From assembly GCA_005502925.1 (NCBI GenBank), contig SCPD01000014.1:1-64000 (forward strand): 64,000 nt of DNA, written 5' to 3'. Shown here one piece after another: positions 43,938-52,526 of the stretch; positions within the stretch are counted from its first letter, which is position 1; the number at the start of each line of letters is the position of its first letter. The notes under the pieces are model-generated. The model was not told the DNA's origin, made no database searches, and was given only the letters and a program-made list of their open reading frames with translations. The DNA is from Rhizobiales bacterium Y(2018). Its GTDB lineage: Bacteria; Pseudomonadota; Alphaproteobacteria; Rhizobiales; Aestuariivirgaceae. The position numbers and the translations under genes are program-made.

Positions 43938-45920
43938 ATGCTGAAGTCAGTTCTCATAGCCAATCGCGGCGAGATCGCCTGCCGGGTCATCAAAACGGCG
44001 AAACGGTTGGGCTTGCGCACCATCGCCGTCTATTCGGATGCCGACGCCGACGCACTGCATGTCGCCATGGCCGACGACGCGGTGCGGATCGGTGGACCCC
44101 TGGCGCGCGACAGCTATCTCAAGGTTGATGCCGTCATCCAGGCGGCGAAACAGACCGGCGCGCAAGCCATTCATCCGGGCTATGGTTTCCTCTCCGAGAA
44201 TGCAAATTTCGCGCAAGCCTGCGTCGAAGCGAAGATCGTCTTTGTCGGGCCGCCGGCCTCGGCCATCCGCGCGATGGGCGGCAAGAGCGAAGCCAAGGCG
44301 CTGATGGCCCAAGCGGGCGTGCCCTTAGTGCCCGGCTATCACGGCGAGGATCAGGATCCAGCGACGCTCGAGGCGGCCGCCGACAAGATCGGCTACCCGG
44401 TGCTGATCAAGGCTTCCGCCGGCGGCGGCGGCAAAGGCATGAAGGTGGCCGGGAGCAAGGCCGAATTCCGAGATCAGCTCAGCTCCGCCAAACGCGAGGC
44501 ACTGAATTCCTTCAGCGACGATCGTGTTCTCATCGAGAAATATCTGGCGCGGCCTCGCCATGTGGAGATCCAGGTCTTCGCCGACAGCCACGGCAATTGC
44601 GTCTATCTGTTCGAGCGCGATTGCTCGATCCAGCGCCGGCACCAGAAGGTGATCGAGGAGGCGCCGGCCCCCGGCATGACGGCGGCGCTGCGCCAGCGCA
44701 TGGGCGAGGCGGCGGTCACGGCGGCGAAGTCGATCGGTTATGCCGGTGCGGGCACGGTCGAGTTCCTGCTCGACGAAGACGGTTCCTTCTACTTCATGGA
44801 GATGAATACGCGCCTTCAGGTCGAGCATCCGGTGACCGAATTCATCACCGGTCTCGATCTCGTCGAATGGCAGCTGCGTGTGGCCTCCGGCGAAAAGCTG
44901 CCGCTTGCCCAGGACCAGCTCGTCCTCACCGGCCATGCGCTCGAGGTGCGGCTTTATGCCGAGGATCCTGACCGTGAATTCCTGCCACAGACCGGGCGCA
45001 TAAGCCATCTGCGCTTCCCCGCCGAAAATGCGCATGTGCGTGTCGATACCGGCATCACCGAAGGAAAGGCGATCAGCACTTATTACGACCCGATGATCGC
45101 CAAGCTCATCGTCTGGGACCACGACCGTGACGCGGCGCTGGCGCAATTGCGCCGGGCATTGGCTGAGACCGAGATCGCCGGTGTCGTCACCAACACCGCT
45201 TTCCTCATGCGGCTTGCGGCGAACAAGTTCTTTGCCAAGGCCGAACTCGATACCGGCTTCATCGGCCGGCACGAGAAAGAGCTTCTCCCCAGCGTGCCTC
45301 AGGCGAGCGACGAAGTGCTGATGCTCGCAGCCACCGGCCTTTTGCTGAGCGGACGATCAGAGGCCTCTGACGACCCATGGGCGCAGAGTGACGGCTGGCG
45401 GCATTATGGCGGCAGCCAGGATCATTTGAGCCTGATCGATGTGAGCGGCGGCCAGGCGACCCACAAAATCGTCTTCGACTATGCCAAGGACGGCTTCGTC
45501 TTCCATTTCAAGAAGGCGATTGTCCCGGTGAAGGCAACGCTGTCGTCCGGAGGCCGTCTCATCGCCGATCTCGGTGGGCGCCGCGTTACGGCCGGTTTCG
45601 CCCGTAAAGACGACGACATCACGCTTTTCTTCGATGGCGCGAGCTATCGGCTGAAACAGGCGCCGATCGCCATGGAAGAAGAAGGCGGCGAGGCGACGGC
45701 CCTCAAGATCACCGCCCCCATGCCCGGCCGGATCATCGCCGTCCATGTGGCGGCGGGCACACAGGTCGAGAAAGGGGCGGCGCTCATCGTCCTGGAAGCG
45801 ATGAAAATGGAGCATGTGCTGAAGGCGGGCCATGCCGGCAAAATCGAAACTATCGGCTGCAAGCCGGGCGACCAAATTCGTGAAGGCCAAGAGCTTTTAC
45901 GCTTTGCCGCGCCGGCCTGA
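43938..45920 (+). CDS. mccA: Methylcrotonyl-CoA carboxylase alpha (biotin carboxylase plus carrier) subunit
   Basis: A 660-residue biotin-containing subunit. The biotin carboxylase half (LIANRGEIACRVIKTAKRLG, HPGYGFLSENANF, ASAGGGGKGMKVA, EMNTRLQVEHPVTEFITGLD) runs to about residue 450. A middle domain (BT) follows, and a carrier domain ends the protein with the biotin lysine in LEAMKMEHVLKA near residue 620. It carboxylates its own biotin using ATP. Together with mccB it forms the leucine-pathway carboxylase. Operon position and length match MccA. Neither hydroxymethylglutaryl-CoA lyase nor methylglutaconyl-CoA hydratase is found beside it, so the later steps are encoded elsewhere or outside the window. 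Confidence 0.93.
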   Translation: MLKSVLIANRGEIACRVIKTAKRLGLRTIAVYSDADADALHVAMADDAVRIGGPLARDSYLKVDAVIQAAKQTGAQAIHPGYGFLSENANFAQACVEAKIVFVGPPASAIRAMGGKSEAKALMAQAGVPLVPGYHGEDQDPATLEAAADKIGYPVLIKASAGGGGKGMKVAGSKAEFRDQLSSAKREALNSFSDDRVLIEKYLARPRHVEIQVFADSHGNCVYLFERDCSIQRRHQKVIEEAPAPGMTAALRQRMGEAAVTAAKSIGYAGAGTVEFLLDEDGSFYFMEMNTRLQVEHPVTEFITGLDLVEWQLRVASGEKLPLAQDQLVLTGHALEVRLYAEDPDREFLPQTGRISHLRFPAENAHVRVDTGITEGKAISTYYDPMIAKLIVWDHDRDAALAQLRRALAETEIAGVVTNTAFLMRLAANKFFAKAELDTGFIGRHEKELLPSVPQASDEVLMLAATGLLLSGRSEASDDPWAQSDGWRHYGGSQDHLSLIDVSGGQATHKIVFDYAKDGFVFHFKKAIVPVKATLSSGGRLIADLGGRRVTAGFARKDDDITLFFDGASYRLKQAPIAMEEEGGEATALKITAPMPGRIIAVHVAAGTQVEKGAALIVLEAMKMEHVLKAGHAGKIETIGCKPGDQIREGQELLRFAAPA

Positions 45921-45940
45921 GGCTGACATGAGCGCCAGGC

Positions 45941-45984
45941 GCATCGGACAGTCGAAAAGCGCTTCACACTTTTCGGTCCGATGC
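45941..45984. repeat. Palindromic repeat before the acyl-CoA dehydrogenase gene
   Basis: Outer arms GCATCGGAC (45941-45949) and GTCCGATGC (45976-45984), and inner arms CGAAAAG (45953-45959) and CTTTTCG (45969-45975), form a long interrupted stem. It is a common rhizobial repeat type. It divides the leucine part from the valine part of the operon and may act as a terminator or processing site. Confidence 0.65.
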
Positions 45985-45998
45985 TCTAAGGTCGACCT

Positions 45999-47144
45999 AT
46001 GGATTTCGCGCTGACAGACGATCAGGCCCAGATCAGGGACATGGTGCGGGGGTTCGCGGCCGAGAAGATCGCTCCTTACGCGGCGCAATGGGAAAACGAA
46101 AGGGCCATTCCACGCCAGATCCTCAAGGAGGCGGCGGAGCTGGGCCTCGCGGCGATCACGGTCCGTGAGGAAAGTGGCGGCTCCGGCCTGTCGCGGGTCG
46201 AGTCGGTCCTCATTTTCGAGGAGCTTTCCTATGCCGATCCGGTGGTGGCGAGCTTTCTCTCCATCCACAATATGTGCGCCTGGATGCTCGACAGCTACGG
46301 GTCGGCCGAGCAGTGCCAAGCCTGGCTGCCCAGGCTCTGCGCCATGGATAAGGTGGCGAGCTATTGCCTGACCGAGCCCGGCTCGGGCTCGGATGCGGCG
46401 GCGCTCAAGACGAAAGCGGTCAAGGACGGCAACAGCCATTACCGCCTCACCGGCTCAAAAGCCTTCATTTCGGGCGGCGGGTATTCCGATCTCTATCTGG
46501 TCATGTGCCGTACCGGCGAGGAGGGGCCCAAGGGCATCTCCTGCATCCTGGTCGAGACCGGCACCGAGGGCCTAAGCTTTGGCGCCAATGAGAGAAAAAT
46601 GGGCTGGCATGCCCAGGCGACAGCGATGGTCAATCTCGATCAGGCGCGTGTCCCCGCCACCCATCTGATCGGGGCCGAGGGCCAGGGCTTCTCGATCGCC
46701 ATGAACGGGCTCAATGGCGGCAGGCTCAATATCGCCGCCTGCAGCCTCGGCGCCGCGCAGTCCGCCCTCGACAAGGCGCTCTCCTATATGAAGGAGCGCA
46801 AGGCCTTCGGCCGCAATCTGGCGCAATTCCAGGCGCTGCAGTTCAAAATCGCCGATATGGAGACGGAATTACAGGCGGCGCGCGTCTTTCTCTATCATGC
46901 GGCCTGGAAACTCAGCACCAACGCTCCCGATGCGCGGAAATTCTGCGCCATGGCCAAACGTTTCGTTACCGACACGGGCTTCCGGGTCGCCAATGAGGCG
47001 CTGCAGATCCATGGCGGCTATGGCTATCTGGCCGATTTCGGCGTCGAAAAGATCGTGCGCGACCTGCGCGTCCACCAAATCCTCGAGGGCACCAATGAGA
47101 TCATGCGGCTTATCGTTGCGCGCGACATGCTGGACGGTGATTAG
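45999..47144 (+). CDS. Acyl-CoA dehydrogenase, probably isobutyryl-CoA dehydrogenase
   Basis: A 381-residue flavin dehydrogenase with the motifs YCLTEPGSGSDAAALKTKAV and the C-terminal YGYLADFGVEKIVRDLRVHQ, then ILEGTNEIMRL containing the usual catalytic glutamate, unlike the isovaleryl enzyme upstream. It is followed six bases later by 3-hydroxyisobutyryl-CoA hydrolase and then mmsB. That order is the valine pathway, so isobutyryl-CoA is the expected substrate, giving methacrylyl-CoA. General short-chain activity cannot be excluded. A palindromic repeat before it may separate its expression from mccA. Electrons would go to electron-transfer flavoprotein. Confidence 0.88.
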   Translation: MDFALTDDQAQIRDMVRGFAAEKIAPYAAQWENERAIPRQILKEAAELGLAAITVREESGGSGLSRVESVLIFEELSYADPVVASFLSIHNMCAWMLDSYGSAEQCQAWLPRLCAMDKVASYCLTEPGSGSDAAALKTKAVKDGNSHYRLTGSKAFISGGGYSDLYLVMCRTGEEGPKGISCILVETGTEGLSFGANERKMGWHAQATAMVNLDQARVPATHLIGAEGQGFSIAMNGLNGGRLNIAACSLGAAQSALDKALSYMKERKAFGRNLAQFQALQFKIADMETELQAARVFLYHAAWKLSTNAPDARKFCAMAKRFVTDTGFRVANEALQIHGGYGYLADFGVEKIVRDLRVHQILEGTNEIMRLIVARDMLDGD

Positions 47145-47150
47145 CCAGCG

Positions 47151-48188
47151 ATGACAGCCGATATCATTGCCCGCGTCGACGGCGCCGCCGGACGCATCAC
47201 CCTGAACCGGCCCCGAGCACTCAACGCTCTCAATCATCCGATGGTGCGCGCCATCATGGCGGCGCTCACCGAATGGCGCGACGACGACCGGGTCAAGCAT
47301 ATCGTCATCGACGGCGAGGGCGAGCGCGCCTTCTGCGCCGGCGGCGATATCCGCGCCGTCTATGAAATGATCCCGACCGCCCCCGACGCGGCGCGGCAGT
47401 TCTGGCGCGAGGAATACCAGCTCAATGCGATGATCGCGCGCTATCCCAAGCCCTATGTGGCGATCATGGACGGTTTCTGCCTCGGCGGCGGTGTGGGACT
47501 GTCCGGCCATGGCTCGCACCGCATCGTCACCGAGCGCTCGGTGGTCGGCATGCCGGAGACGGCGATCGGCTTCACGCCGGATGTCGGCGGCTCGCTTTTG
47601 CTGGCGCGGGCGCCGGGCCATGCCGGTGAATATATGGCGGCGACCGCCTATCGGATGACCGCGGCGGATGCGATCTATGCCGGTTTCGCCGATACTTTGA
47701 TCTCGGGCGCCGACCGGGCTGGCCTCACCGCGCAGCTTTGCGAGGGACGCGCCGCCGATGAGGCCGTCGCCGCGGCCGCCCTCTATTCGGGCTTGAGCGA
47801 TCTTGCCGCTCGCCAGGCGCGGATCGATCGCGCTTTTGGCGCGGCCACGGTCCAGGAAGCGGTCCGCCGCCTCGAGGAAATGGCGGAGCCCTGGGAGCAG
47901 GAGGCTCTGAAGAAGATTGCCGCGCATTCGCCGACGGCACTCGCGGCGGCGCATGTCTCGGTGCGGCAAGCCCGCAATTTCACGACCATCGAAGAAGCGC
48001 TCGATCACGAATATCGCTATGCCTATCGCGCCGTCGACCTGCATGATTTCCGCGAAGGGGTGCGGGCGCTGATCGTCGACAAGGACGGCAAGCCCGGCTG
48101 GCGCCCGGCGCGGCTCGCCGATATATCGCTGCATGATATCGAAGCCCTGTTCGCGCCGATCGGCGACTACGAGCTCGGGCTCGCCTAG
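47151..48188 (+). CDS. Enoyl-CoA hydratase/isomerase family, probably 3-hydroxyisobutyryl-CoA hydrolase
   Basis: The 345-residue crotonase-fold protein has the hydrolase-type motifs ERAFCAGGDIRAVYE (about 60), FCLGGGVGLSGHGSHRIVTE (about 108) and GMPETAIGFTPDVGGSLLLA (about 132), where the Glu and Asp form the active site. It is longer than simple hydratases (about 260), matching HIBCH. It would release 3-hydroxyisobutyrate for the MmsB enzyme two steps later. It lies between the isobutyryl-CoA dehydrogenase and mmsB, with a palindrome at its stop codon. A methylglutaconyl-CoA hydratase role is less likely. The dedicated methacrylyl-CoA hydratase is not seen here. Confidence 0.85.
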   Translation: MTADIIARVDGAAGRITLNRPRALNALNHPMVRAIMAALTEWRDDDRVKHIVIDGEGERAFCAGGDIRAVYEMIPTAPDAARQFWREEYQLNAMIARYPKPYVAIMDGFCLGGGVGLSGHGSHRIVTERSVVGMPETAIGFTPDVGGSLLLARAPGHAGEYMAATAYRMTAADAIYAGFADTLISGADRAGLTAQLCEGRAADEAVAAAALYSGLSDLAARQARIDRAFGAATVQEAVRRLEEMAEPWEQEALKKIAAHSPTALAAAHVSVRQARNFTTIEEALDHEYRYAYRAVDLHDFREGVRALIVDKDGKPGWRPARLADISLHDIEALFAPIGDYELGLA

Positions 48189-48236
48189 CGCGTGATGAGG
48201 AAAAGTGGATGCCGGTTTTCCGTCCGATCACGCGCT
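48187..48236. repeat. Palindromic repeat overlapping the hydrolase stop codon
   Basis: AGCGCGTGAT (48187-48196) and ATCACGCGCT (48227-48236) are perfect 10-bp arms, with an inner GGAAAA/TTTTCC pair. This type is widespread in rhizobial intergenic DNA. It begins in the hydrolase TAG codon and could terminate or stabilise the transcript. Confidence 0.7.
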
Positions 48237-48249
48237 AATATAAAGTTTC

Positions 48250-48297
48250 GATCACGTTTATCACTTCAGGCCCTAATGGCCTGAAGTGATTGTGATC
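48250..48297. promoter_or_regulatory. Second cruciform before mmsB
   Basis: A 13-bp perfect stem ATCACTTCAGGCC (48260-48272) pairs with its inverse (48278-48290) around CTAAT, and outer GATCAC/GTGATC words (48250-48255 and 48292-48297) extend it. It precedes the mmsB ribosome site (AGGAGG) by only a few bases, so it could affect mmsB translation or be a repeat. Confidence 0.5.
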
Positions 48298-48311
48298 TAA
48301 GGAGGTCTGCC

Positions 48312-49196
48312 ATGCGTATCGCGTTCATCGGTCTCGGCAATATGGGGGGACCCATGGCGGCGAATCTCGCTGCCAAGGGGTTCGCGGTGAAGGGCTTCGA
48401 CATCGTGGCGGCCAATCTCGACAAGGTGGCCGAGCAGGGCGTGGTGGCGGCGCGCAGCGCGGTTTCAGCGGTGAAGGATGCCGAGGTCGTGATCACCATG
48501 GTGCCGGCCGGGCAGCATGTGCTCGATCTCTATCGCGCCACCCTGCTGCCGGCGCCGCGCGGGGCGCTGTTCATCGACTGCTCGACCATCGATGTGGCGA
48601 GTGCGCGTGAGGCGCATGCGATGGCGAAGGGCGCCGGCATGCAGAGCCTCGATGCGCCGGTGTCGGGCGGCACCGCGGGCGCCGCCGCGGCGACACTCAC
48701 TTTCATGGCTGGTGGCGACGCCGAGGCCTTCGAGCGCGGCAATCCCGTGCTGGCGGCGATGGGCAAACGCATCGTCCATTGCGGTGGCCCGGGCGCCGGC
48801 CAGGCGGCGAAGATCTGCAACAACATGATCCTCGGCATATCGATGATCGCGGTGTCGGAGGCCTTCGTTCTGGCGGAGAAGCTCGGTCTCGAGGCCCAGG
48901 CGCTTTACGACGTGGCCTCGGCCGCTTCCGGCCAGTGCTGGTCGCTCACCACCTATTGCCCGGTGCCGGGCGTCGGGCCCGCATCGCCCGCCGATAATGG
49001 CTACAAGCCCGGCTTTGCCGCCGCCCTCATGCTGAAGGACCTGGCGCTCGCCCAGCAGGCGGCGCAGGCCTCGGGGGCGGCGACGCCGCTCGGCGCCCAT
49101 GCCGAGCAGCTCTATCGCGAATTCAATACGGCCGGGGGCGGGGAGAAGGACTTCTCCGCCATCATCCGCCATCTCGCCGCGGCGCCGCGGAGCTGA
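48312..49196 (+). CDS. mmsB: 3-hydroxyisobutyrate dehydrogenase
   Basis: A 294-residue beta-hydroxyacid dehydrogenase. The cofactor motif is IAFIGLGNMGGPMAANLAAK at the N-terminus. The substrate motif DAPVSGGTAGAAAATLTFM sits near 120, and the catalytic lysine is in GAGQAAKICNNMILG near 170, with the conserved GFAAALMLKDLALA at the end. It oxidises 3-hydroxyisobutyrate to methylmalonate semialdehyde with NAD in valine breakdown. The strong AGGAGG is 6-7 bases before ATG 48312. It ends the rightward operon and is separated from the convergent glutathione transferase gene by three bases. The next enzyme, methylmalonate semialdehyde dehydrogenase, is not in the window. Confidence 0.92.
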   Translation: MRIAFIGLGNMGGPMAANLAAKGFAVKGFDIVAANLDKVAEQGVVAARSAVSAVKDAEVVITMVPAGQHVLDLYRATLLPAPRGALFIDCSTIDVASAREAHAMAKGAGMQSLDAPVSGGTAGAAAATLTFMAGGDAEAFERGNPVLAAMGKRIVHCGGPGAGQAAKICNNMILGISMIAVSEAFVLAEKLGLEAQALYDVASAASGQCWSLTTYCPVPGVGPASPADNGYKPGFAAALMLKDLALAQQAAQASGAATPLGAHAEQLYREFNTAGGGEKDFSAIIRHLAAAPRS

Positions 49197-49199
49197 GCC

Positions 49200-49808
49200 T
49201 CAGGCGTTCCAGCTCGGCCGTTCATGCAGGCTCTTGCTCCAACGCTGCACATGCGACAGCGTCGCCGGGACCTCGAAGTCGAAGACCTCGGCTATCCACA
49301 GCGTGACCATGCCGCTGATATCGGCCATGGAGAATTCATCGCCGGCGAGATAAGGCCGGCCGTCGCTCATCTCGCGGTCGAGCCAGGCCCATTTCACCGG
49401 GATCGCCTGGCGCTGCGCCTCGGCGAAGGCCGGCACCTGGGTTTGGCGTTCCTTGAAGAATTCATCGGTGTGGAGGACGACATTGCCCATGGTGGCGAAC
49501 ACCTCCTGCTCCATGCGGCGGTTCCACATCTCGACCTTACCCTGGCTCTTGGCGTCGGCGCCGAACAGGGAGGGCGTGGGATGAAGGGCTTCCAGAAACC
49601 GGCAGATGGCGACGCTTTCGGTGATGACATCGCCGTCATCGAGCTCGAGCACCGGCACCTGGCCCAGCGAGTTGAGCTTGAGGAATTCCGGCGATTTATG
49701 CTCGCGCGTGCCAAAATCGATCGGGACGATCGGCAGCTCGATGTCTTTCTCGGCCATGAAGATGCGGACGCGATAGGAATTGGGGCCGGGGGCCGAATAG
49801 AGCTTCAT
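49200..49808 (-). CDS. Glutathione S-transferase family protein
   Basis: The 202-residue protein has a thioredoxin-like N-domain with LYSAPGPNSYRVRIFMAEKD and NSLGQVPVLELDDGDVITES, which provide the glutathione-binding strand, and a helical C-domain (YLAGDEFSMADISGMVTLW). The Ser of APGPNSYR may be the catalytic residue. It would conjugate or reduce electrophiles with glutathione in the cytoplasm. It is convergent to mmsB and upstream of nothing obvious. The SRPBCC gene lies 27 bp before it in the same direction, so both may be read from the HxlR-controlled promoter. Substrate unknown. Confidence 0.88.
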   Translation of the reverse strand: MKLYSAPGPNSYRVRIFMAEKDIELPIVPIDFGTREHKSPEFLKLNSLGQVPVLELDDGDVITESVAICRFLEALHPTPSLFGADAKSQGKVEMWNRRMEQEVFATMGNVVLHTDEFFKERQTQVPAFAEAQRQAIPVKWAWLDREMSDGRPYLAGDEFSMADISGMVTLWIAEVFDFEVPATLSHVQRWSKSLHERPSWNA

Positions 49809-49835
49809 GTTTTCCTCCTTTGAAACTTGAACAGA

Positions 49836-50294
49836 TCACTGCTGCGTGAGCACGCGGCCGAGCGTGTCGAGCAAATAGCTGCAGCCCTCCTCGCGGCTTT
49901 TGCATGTGTCGGCGCCATCAAGGAAGGACGCCTGCTCCGTATAGATGAGCTTTGTGCCCAGGCCGTCGGGCAGGAATTCGATCGTGGCGAGCGAGGCCGA
50001 TATCCGCTTGCCGTCGATGATCATGCAATAGGACAGGACGAGGCGCTTGTCCGGCACGACATCGAGATAGATCGTTTCGTTACGGACGGGCGCGCCACCT
50101 TCGAAGCGGAAGGTGCCTTCCTCGCGGCCGCCTTCGCGAACATCCAGCGTGTAGCTTTCGGTGATCCAGCCCTCGCCGTCGGCGAACCAGCGGCGTTTGA
50201 TATCGATATCGGTGAAGGCCTGGAAAACCTGGGCCGGGGGTTGGTAAAAACTACGCTCGAGGGTGAAAGTCGCGGGCTCGACGGTACGGTTCAT
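49836..50294 (-). CDS. SRPBCC/AHSA1-like domain protein
   Basis: A 152-residue protein of the START-like superfamily: FTLERSFYQPPAQVFQAFTD at the N-terminus, then DIKRRWFADGEGWITESYTL and DVREGGREEGTFRFEGGAPV, which is the AHSA1-type hydrophobic cavity pattern. Such proteins bind small hydrophobic ligands. It is divergent from the HxlR regulator, with three copies of a GCAAC-nn-GTT type site between them, so HxlR probably controls it. It is followed by the glutathione transferase gene in the same direction. No catalytic residues can be named. Confidence 0.85.
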   Translation of the reverse strand: MNRTVEPATFTLERSFYQPPAQVFQAFTDIDIKRRWFADGEGWITESYTLDVREGGREEGTFRFEGGAPVRNETIYLDVVPDKRLVLSYCMIIDGKRISASLATIEFLPDGLGTKLIYTEQASFLDGADTCKSREEGCSYLLDTLGRVLTQQ

Positions 50295-50310
50295 TTTGAA
50301 AATCCCCTGT

Positions 50311-50375
50311 TAACCAGTTGTGAAAAGCAACTGGTTGCAAGATATCCAAACCGATGAGATAATGCAACCGGTTTT
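50311..50375. promoter_or_regulatory. Triple HxlR-type operator between the SRPBCC gene and hxlR
   Basis: Three related words occur: TTAACCAGTTGT (50311-50322), GCAACTGGTTGC (50327-50338) and GCAACCGGTTTT (50364-50375). The first two also form an inverted pair AACCAGTTG/CAACTGGTT with 7 bp between (50312-50336). The position between divergent genes fits autoregulation. Confidence 0.6.
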
Positions 50376-50391
50376 TGGAGAATTTCATTTC

Positions 50392-50910
50392 ATGAGCGCT
50401 GATCACCGGTCGGGCTGTCCCATCAATCTCACTCTCGAAGTGCTGGGCGATAAATGGAGCCTGCTGATCATCCGCGACATCATCTTCGGCAATAAGCGGC
50501 ATTTCCGCGAATTGCTCACCCAGTCGATCGAAGGCATCGCGTCGAACATCCTGGCCGACCGGTTGAAGCGTCTGGTCGAGGAGGGGGTGCTCAGCAAGGC
50601 GGATGACCCGAGCCATAAACAGAAGGCGGTCTACAGCCTCACCGAAAAAGGCATCCAGCTTCTGCCGGTCCTGGCGCAAATGGCGGTCTGGGGCCGCAAG
50701 CATATGCCGGCGAGCGAGGAGCTCGCCATAAGGGCGCAGCTTCTCGACGAAGGTGGCCCACCGCTGTGGGCCGACTTCATGAAGGAATTGCGCGAGCGTC
50801 ATCTGGGCATCCCCTTGAAGGCGCCGCGCGGCTATGTCCCTGTCTTCCAGCGGCTGCAGGCGGCCTATGAAGAAGTGGTCGCCCGCCAGAAAGCCATGCG
50901 GCGAAACTAG
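50392..50910 (+). CDS. HxlR family transcriptional regulator
   Basis: A 172-residue winged-helix regulator of the HxlR type: GCPINLTLEVLGDKWSLLII near the N-terminus (the Cys is the likely redox sensor, as in other members), HFRELLTQSIEGIASNILAD, then LVEEGVLSKADDPSHKQKAV for the wing. The C-terminal extension is longer than the minimal 110 residues. I chose ATG 50392, close to GGAG at 50377-50380. ATG 50362 would start inside the third operator word. It shares its stop region with the convergent MFS exporter gene, and is divergent from the SRPBCC gene. Confidence 0.88.
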   Translation: MSADHRSGCPINLTLEVLGDKWSLLIIRDIIFGNKRHFRELLTQSIEGIASNILADRLKRLVEEGVLSKADDPSHKQKAVYSLTEKGIQLLPVLAQMAVWGRKHMPASEELAIRAQLLDEGGPPLWADFMKELRERHLGIPLKAPRGYVPVFQRLQAAYEEVVARQKAMRRN

Positions 50911-52442
50911 TTATGATGCGCGGCGGGCTCTACCCGGCGCAGCATGAAGGCGGCGAGCAAAGCGGCGGTGAGCGCGATAACGGCGCATATCACCGCGGTG
51001 ATCACCAAGGCTTCGGTGAAAGCCGTGCGCGCCGCGGCGAGGATGAGGGCGCCCGTTTCTCCCGGGAGCTCAGCCGCAACGGCGACGGCGCCGCCCAGAG
51101 TGCCTAGCGCTGCTTCCGCCGCCTCATGCGGCAGGTCGGCGGGTATCACCTTGCTCATGGCGCTGCGATAGATCGCCGTCATGACACTGCCCAGGACTGC
51201 GATGCCTAGCGCGCCGCCGAATTCGGCGCTGGTCTCGGAAATCGCCGCCGCCGCACCGGCGCGTTCCGGCGGCGCCGCATTCACCACGAAATCGGTGGTG
51301 AGCGTGAAAGCGGGAGCAAGCCCCAGCGACATCAGGATGAAGCCCGCGATGAGGATAGCGAGACCATAGGCACTGTCGATCTGGGTGAGCAGCAGGCAGG
51401 CGAGGCCGGCAATGGCGAGGCCGCCCGCCATGACATAAGCGGGATGGAAGCTGCGTACGATCTTCGGCGCCAGCATCGAGCCCAGGATGAAGGAGAGGCC
51501 GGAGGGCAGCATCCACAGGCTCGTTTCGAGCGGCCGCATGGCGAGGACCAGTTGCAGATATTGCGAGATGAACAGGAAGAAGCCGAAGGCGACGAGCACG
51601 CCCAGCATATAGACGGTGAGCGAAGCGCTGAAGGCGGGCTTGCGGAAGAGCGTGAAGTCGATCAGCGGATGACTCAATTGCTTCTGCCGCCTGACAAAGA
51701 GGAGGGCGACGACGACGCCGATGATGACCGACAGGACAGGCTGCCAGCCCATGCCATGCTCGGCGAACTGTTTCAGGCCGTAGATGACAGCAAGCACCGC
51801 GATGAGCGACATGGCGGCGCTCGCAATGTCGAGCGGCGTGGCGGTTTCGTCGCGGAACTCCGGCAGCAGGACCGGCGCCACGGCGAGCAGCAGGATCATG
51901 ATCGGCACATTCACCAGAAAGACCGAGCCCCACCAGAAATGCTCGAGCAGCACGCCGCCGAAGAGGGGGCCCACGGCGCCGCCGACCGAGAAGGCGGCGA
52001 CCCAGATGCCGATGGCGGTGGTGCGCTCGCGCGGGTCATGGAACATGTTGCGGATGAGCGAAAGCGTCGAGGGCGCCAATGTGGCGCCGGCGATGCCGAG
52101 GATCGCGCGGGCGATGATCAGCGTCACGGCATCGGAGGCGAAAGCGGCGAAGACCGAGGCCAGGCCGAAAGCGACGGCGCCGATCATCAGCAATTTGCGC
52201 CGGCCGATGCGGTCGCCGAGATTGCCCATGATGATGAGAGAGCCGGCGACGAAAAAGCCGTAGATGTCGATGATCCACAGAAGCTGCGACGCCGAGGGCT
52301 TGAGCTGCTCGCTCAGTTGCGGTACCGCCAGGTTGAGGACGGTGAGATCCATCGAATAGATGACGCATGGCAAGGCCAGCACGGCAAGGCCGATCCATTC
52401 GCGGTTGCCAGCCTTGGCCGGCGCTTCGGTTGTCGTGGTCAT
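50907..52442 (-). CDS. MFS multidrug exporter, DHA2 (14-TMS) type
   Basis: The 511-residue transporter has 14 predicted membrane segments, with the DHA2 marks GNLGDRIGRRKLLMIGAVAF (A-like loop) and LDLTVLN-like N-terminus IYSMDLTVLNLAVPQL. GIAGATLAPSTLSLIRNMF lies near 120. It probably expels cationic or aromatic drugs using proton motive force, as QacA/SmvA relatives do. ATG 52442 is chosen; a TTG 12 bases earlier is in frame. Its stop overlaps that of hxlR by two bases, so the two are convergent and share a terminator region. Upstream, 85 bp separate it from the SDR gene in the same direction. Confidence 0.9.
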   Translation of the reverse strand: MTTTTEAPAKAGNREWIGLAVLALPCVIYSMDLTVLNLAVPQLSEQLKPSASQLLWIIDIYGFFVAGSLIIMGNLGDRIGRRKLLMIGAVAFGLASVFAAFASDAVTLIIARAILGIAGATLAPSTLSLIRNMFHDPRERTTAIGIWVAAFSVGGAVGPLFGGVLLEHFWWGSVFLVNVPIMILLLAVAPVLLPEFRDETATPLDIASAAMSLIAVLAVIYGLKQFAEHGMGWQPVLSVIIGVVVALLFVRRQKQLSHPLIDFTLFRKPAFSASLTVYMLGVLVAFGFFLFISQYLQLVLAMRPLETSLWMLPSGLSFILGSMLAPKIVRSFHPAYVMAGGLAIAGLACLLLTQIDSAYGLAILIAGFILMSLGLAPAFTLTTDFVVNAAPPERAGAAAAISETSAEFGGALGIAVLGSVMTAIYRSAMSKVIPADLPHEAAEAALGTLGGAVAVAAELPGETGALILAAARTAFTEALVITAVICAVIALTAALLAAFMLRRVEPAAHHN

Positions 52443-52526
52443 CGATATTTCCAATAGGCTCGTTCGTGAGCGGGCAGTCTAGATAGCGGCTTGCCCGACA
52501 CTTGTCAGGAGGCTCGTGTTGCGATT

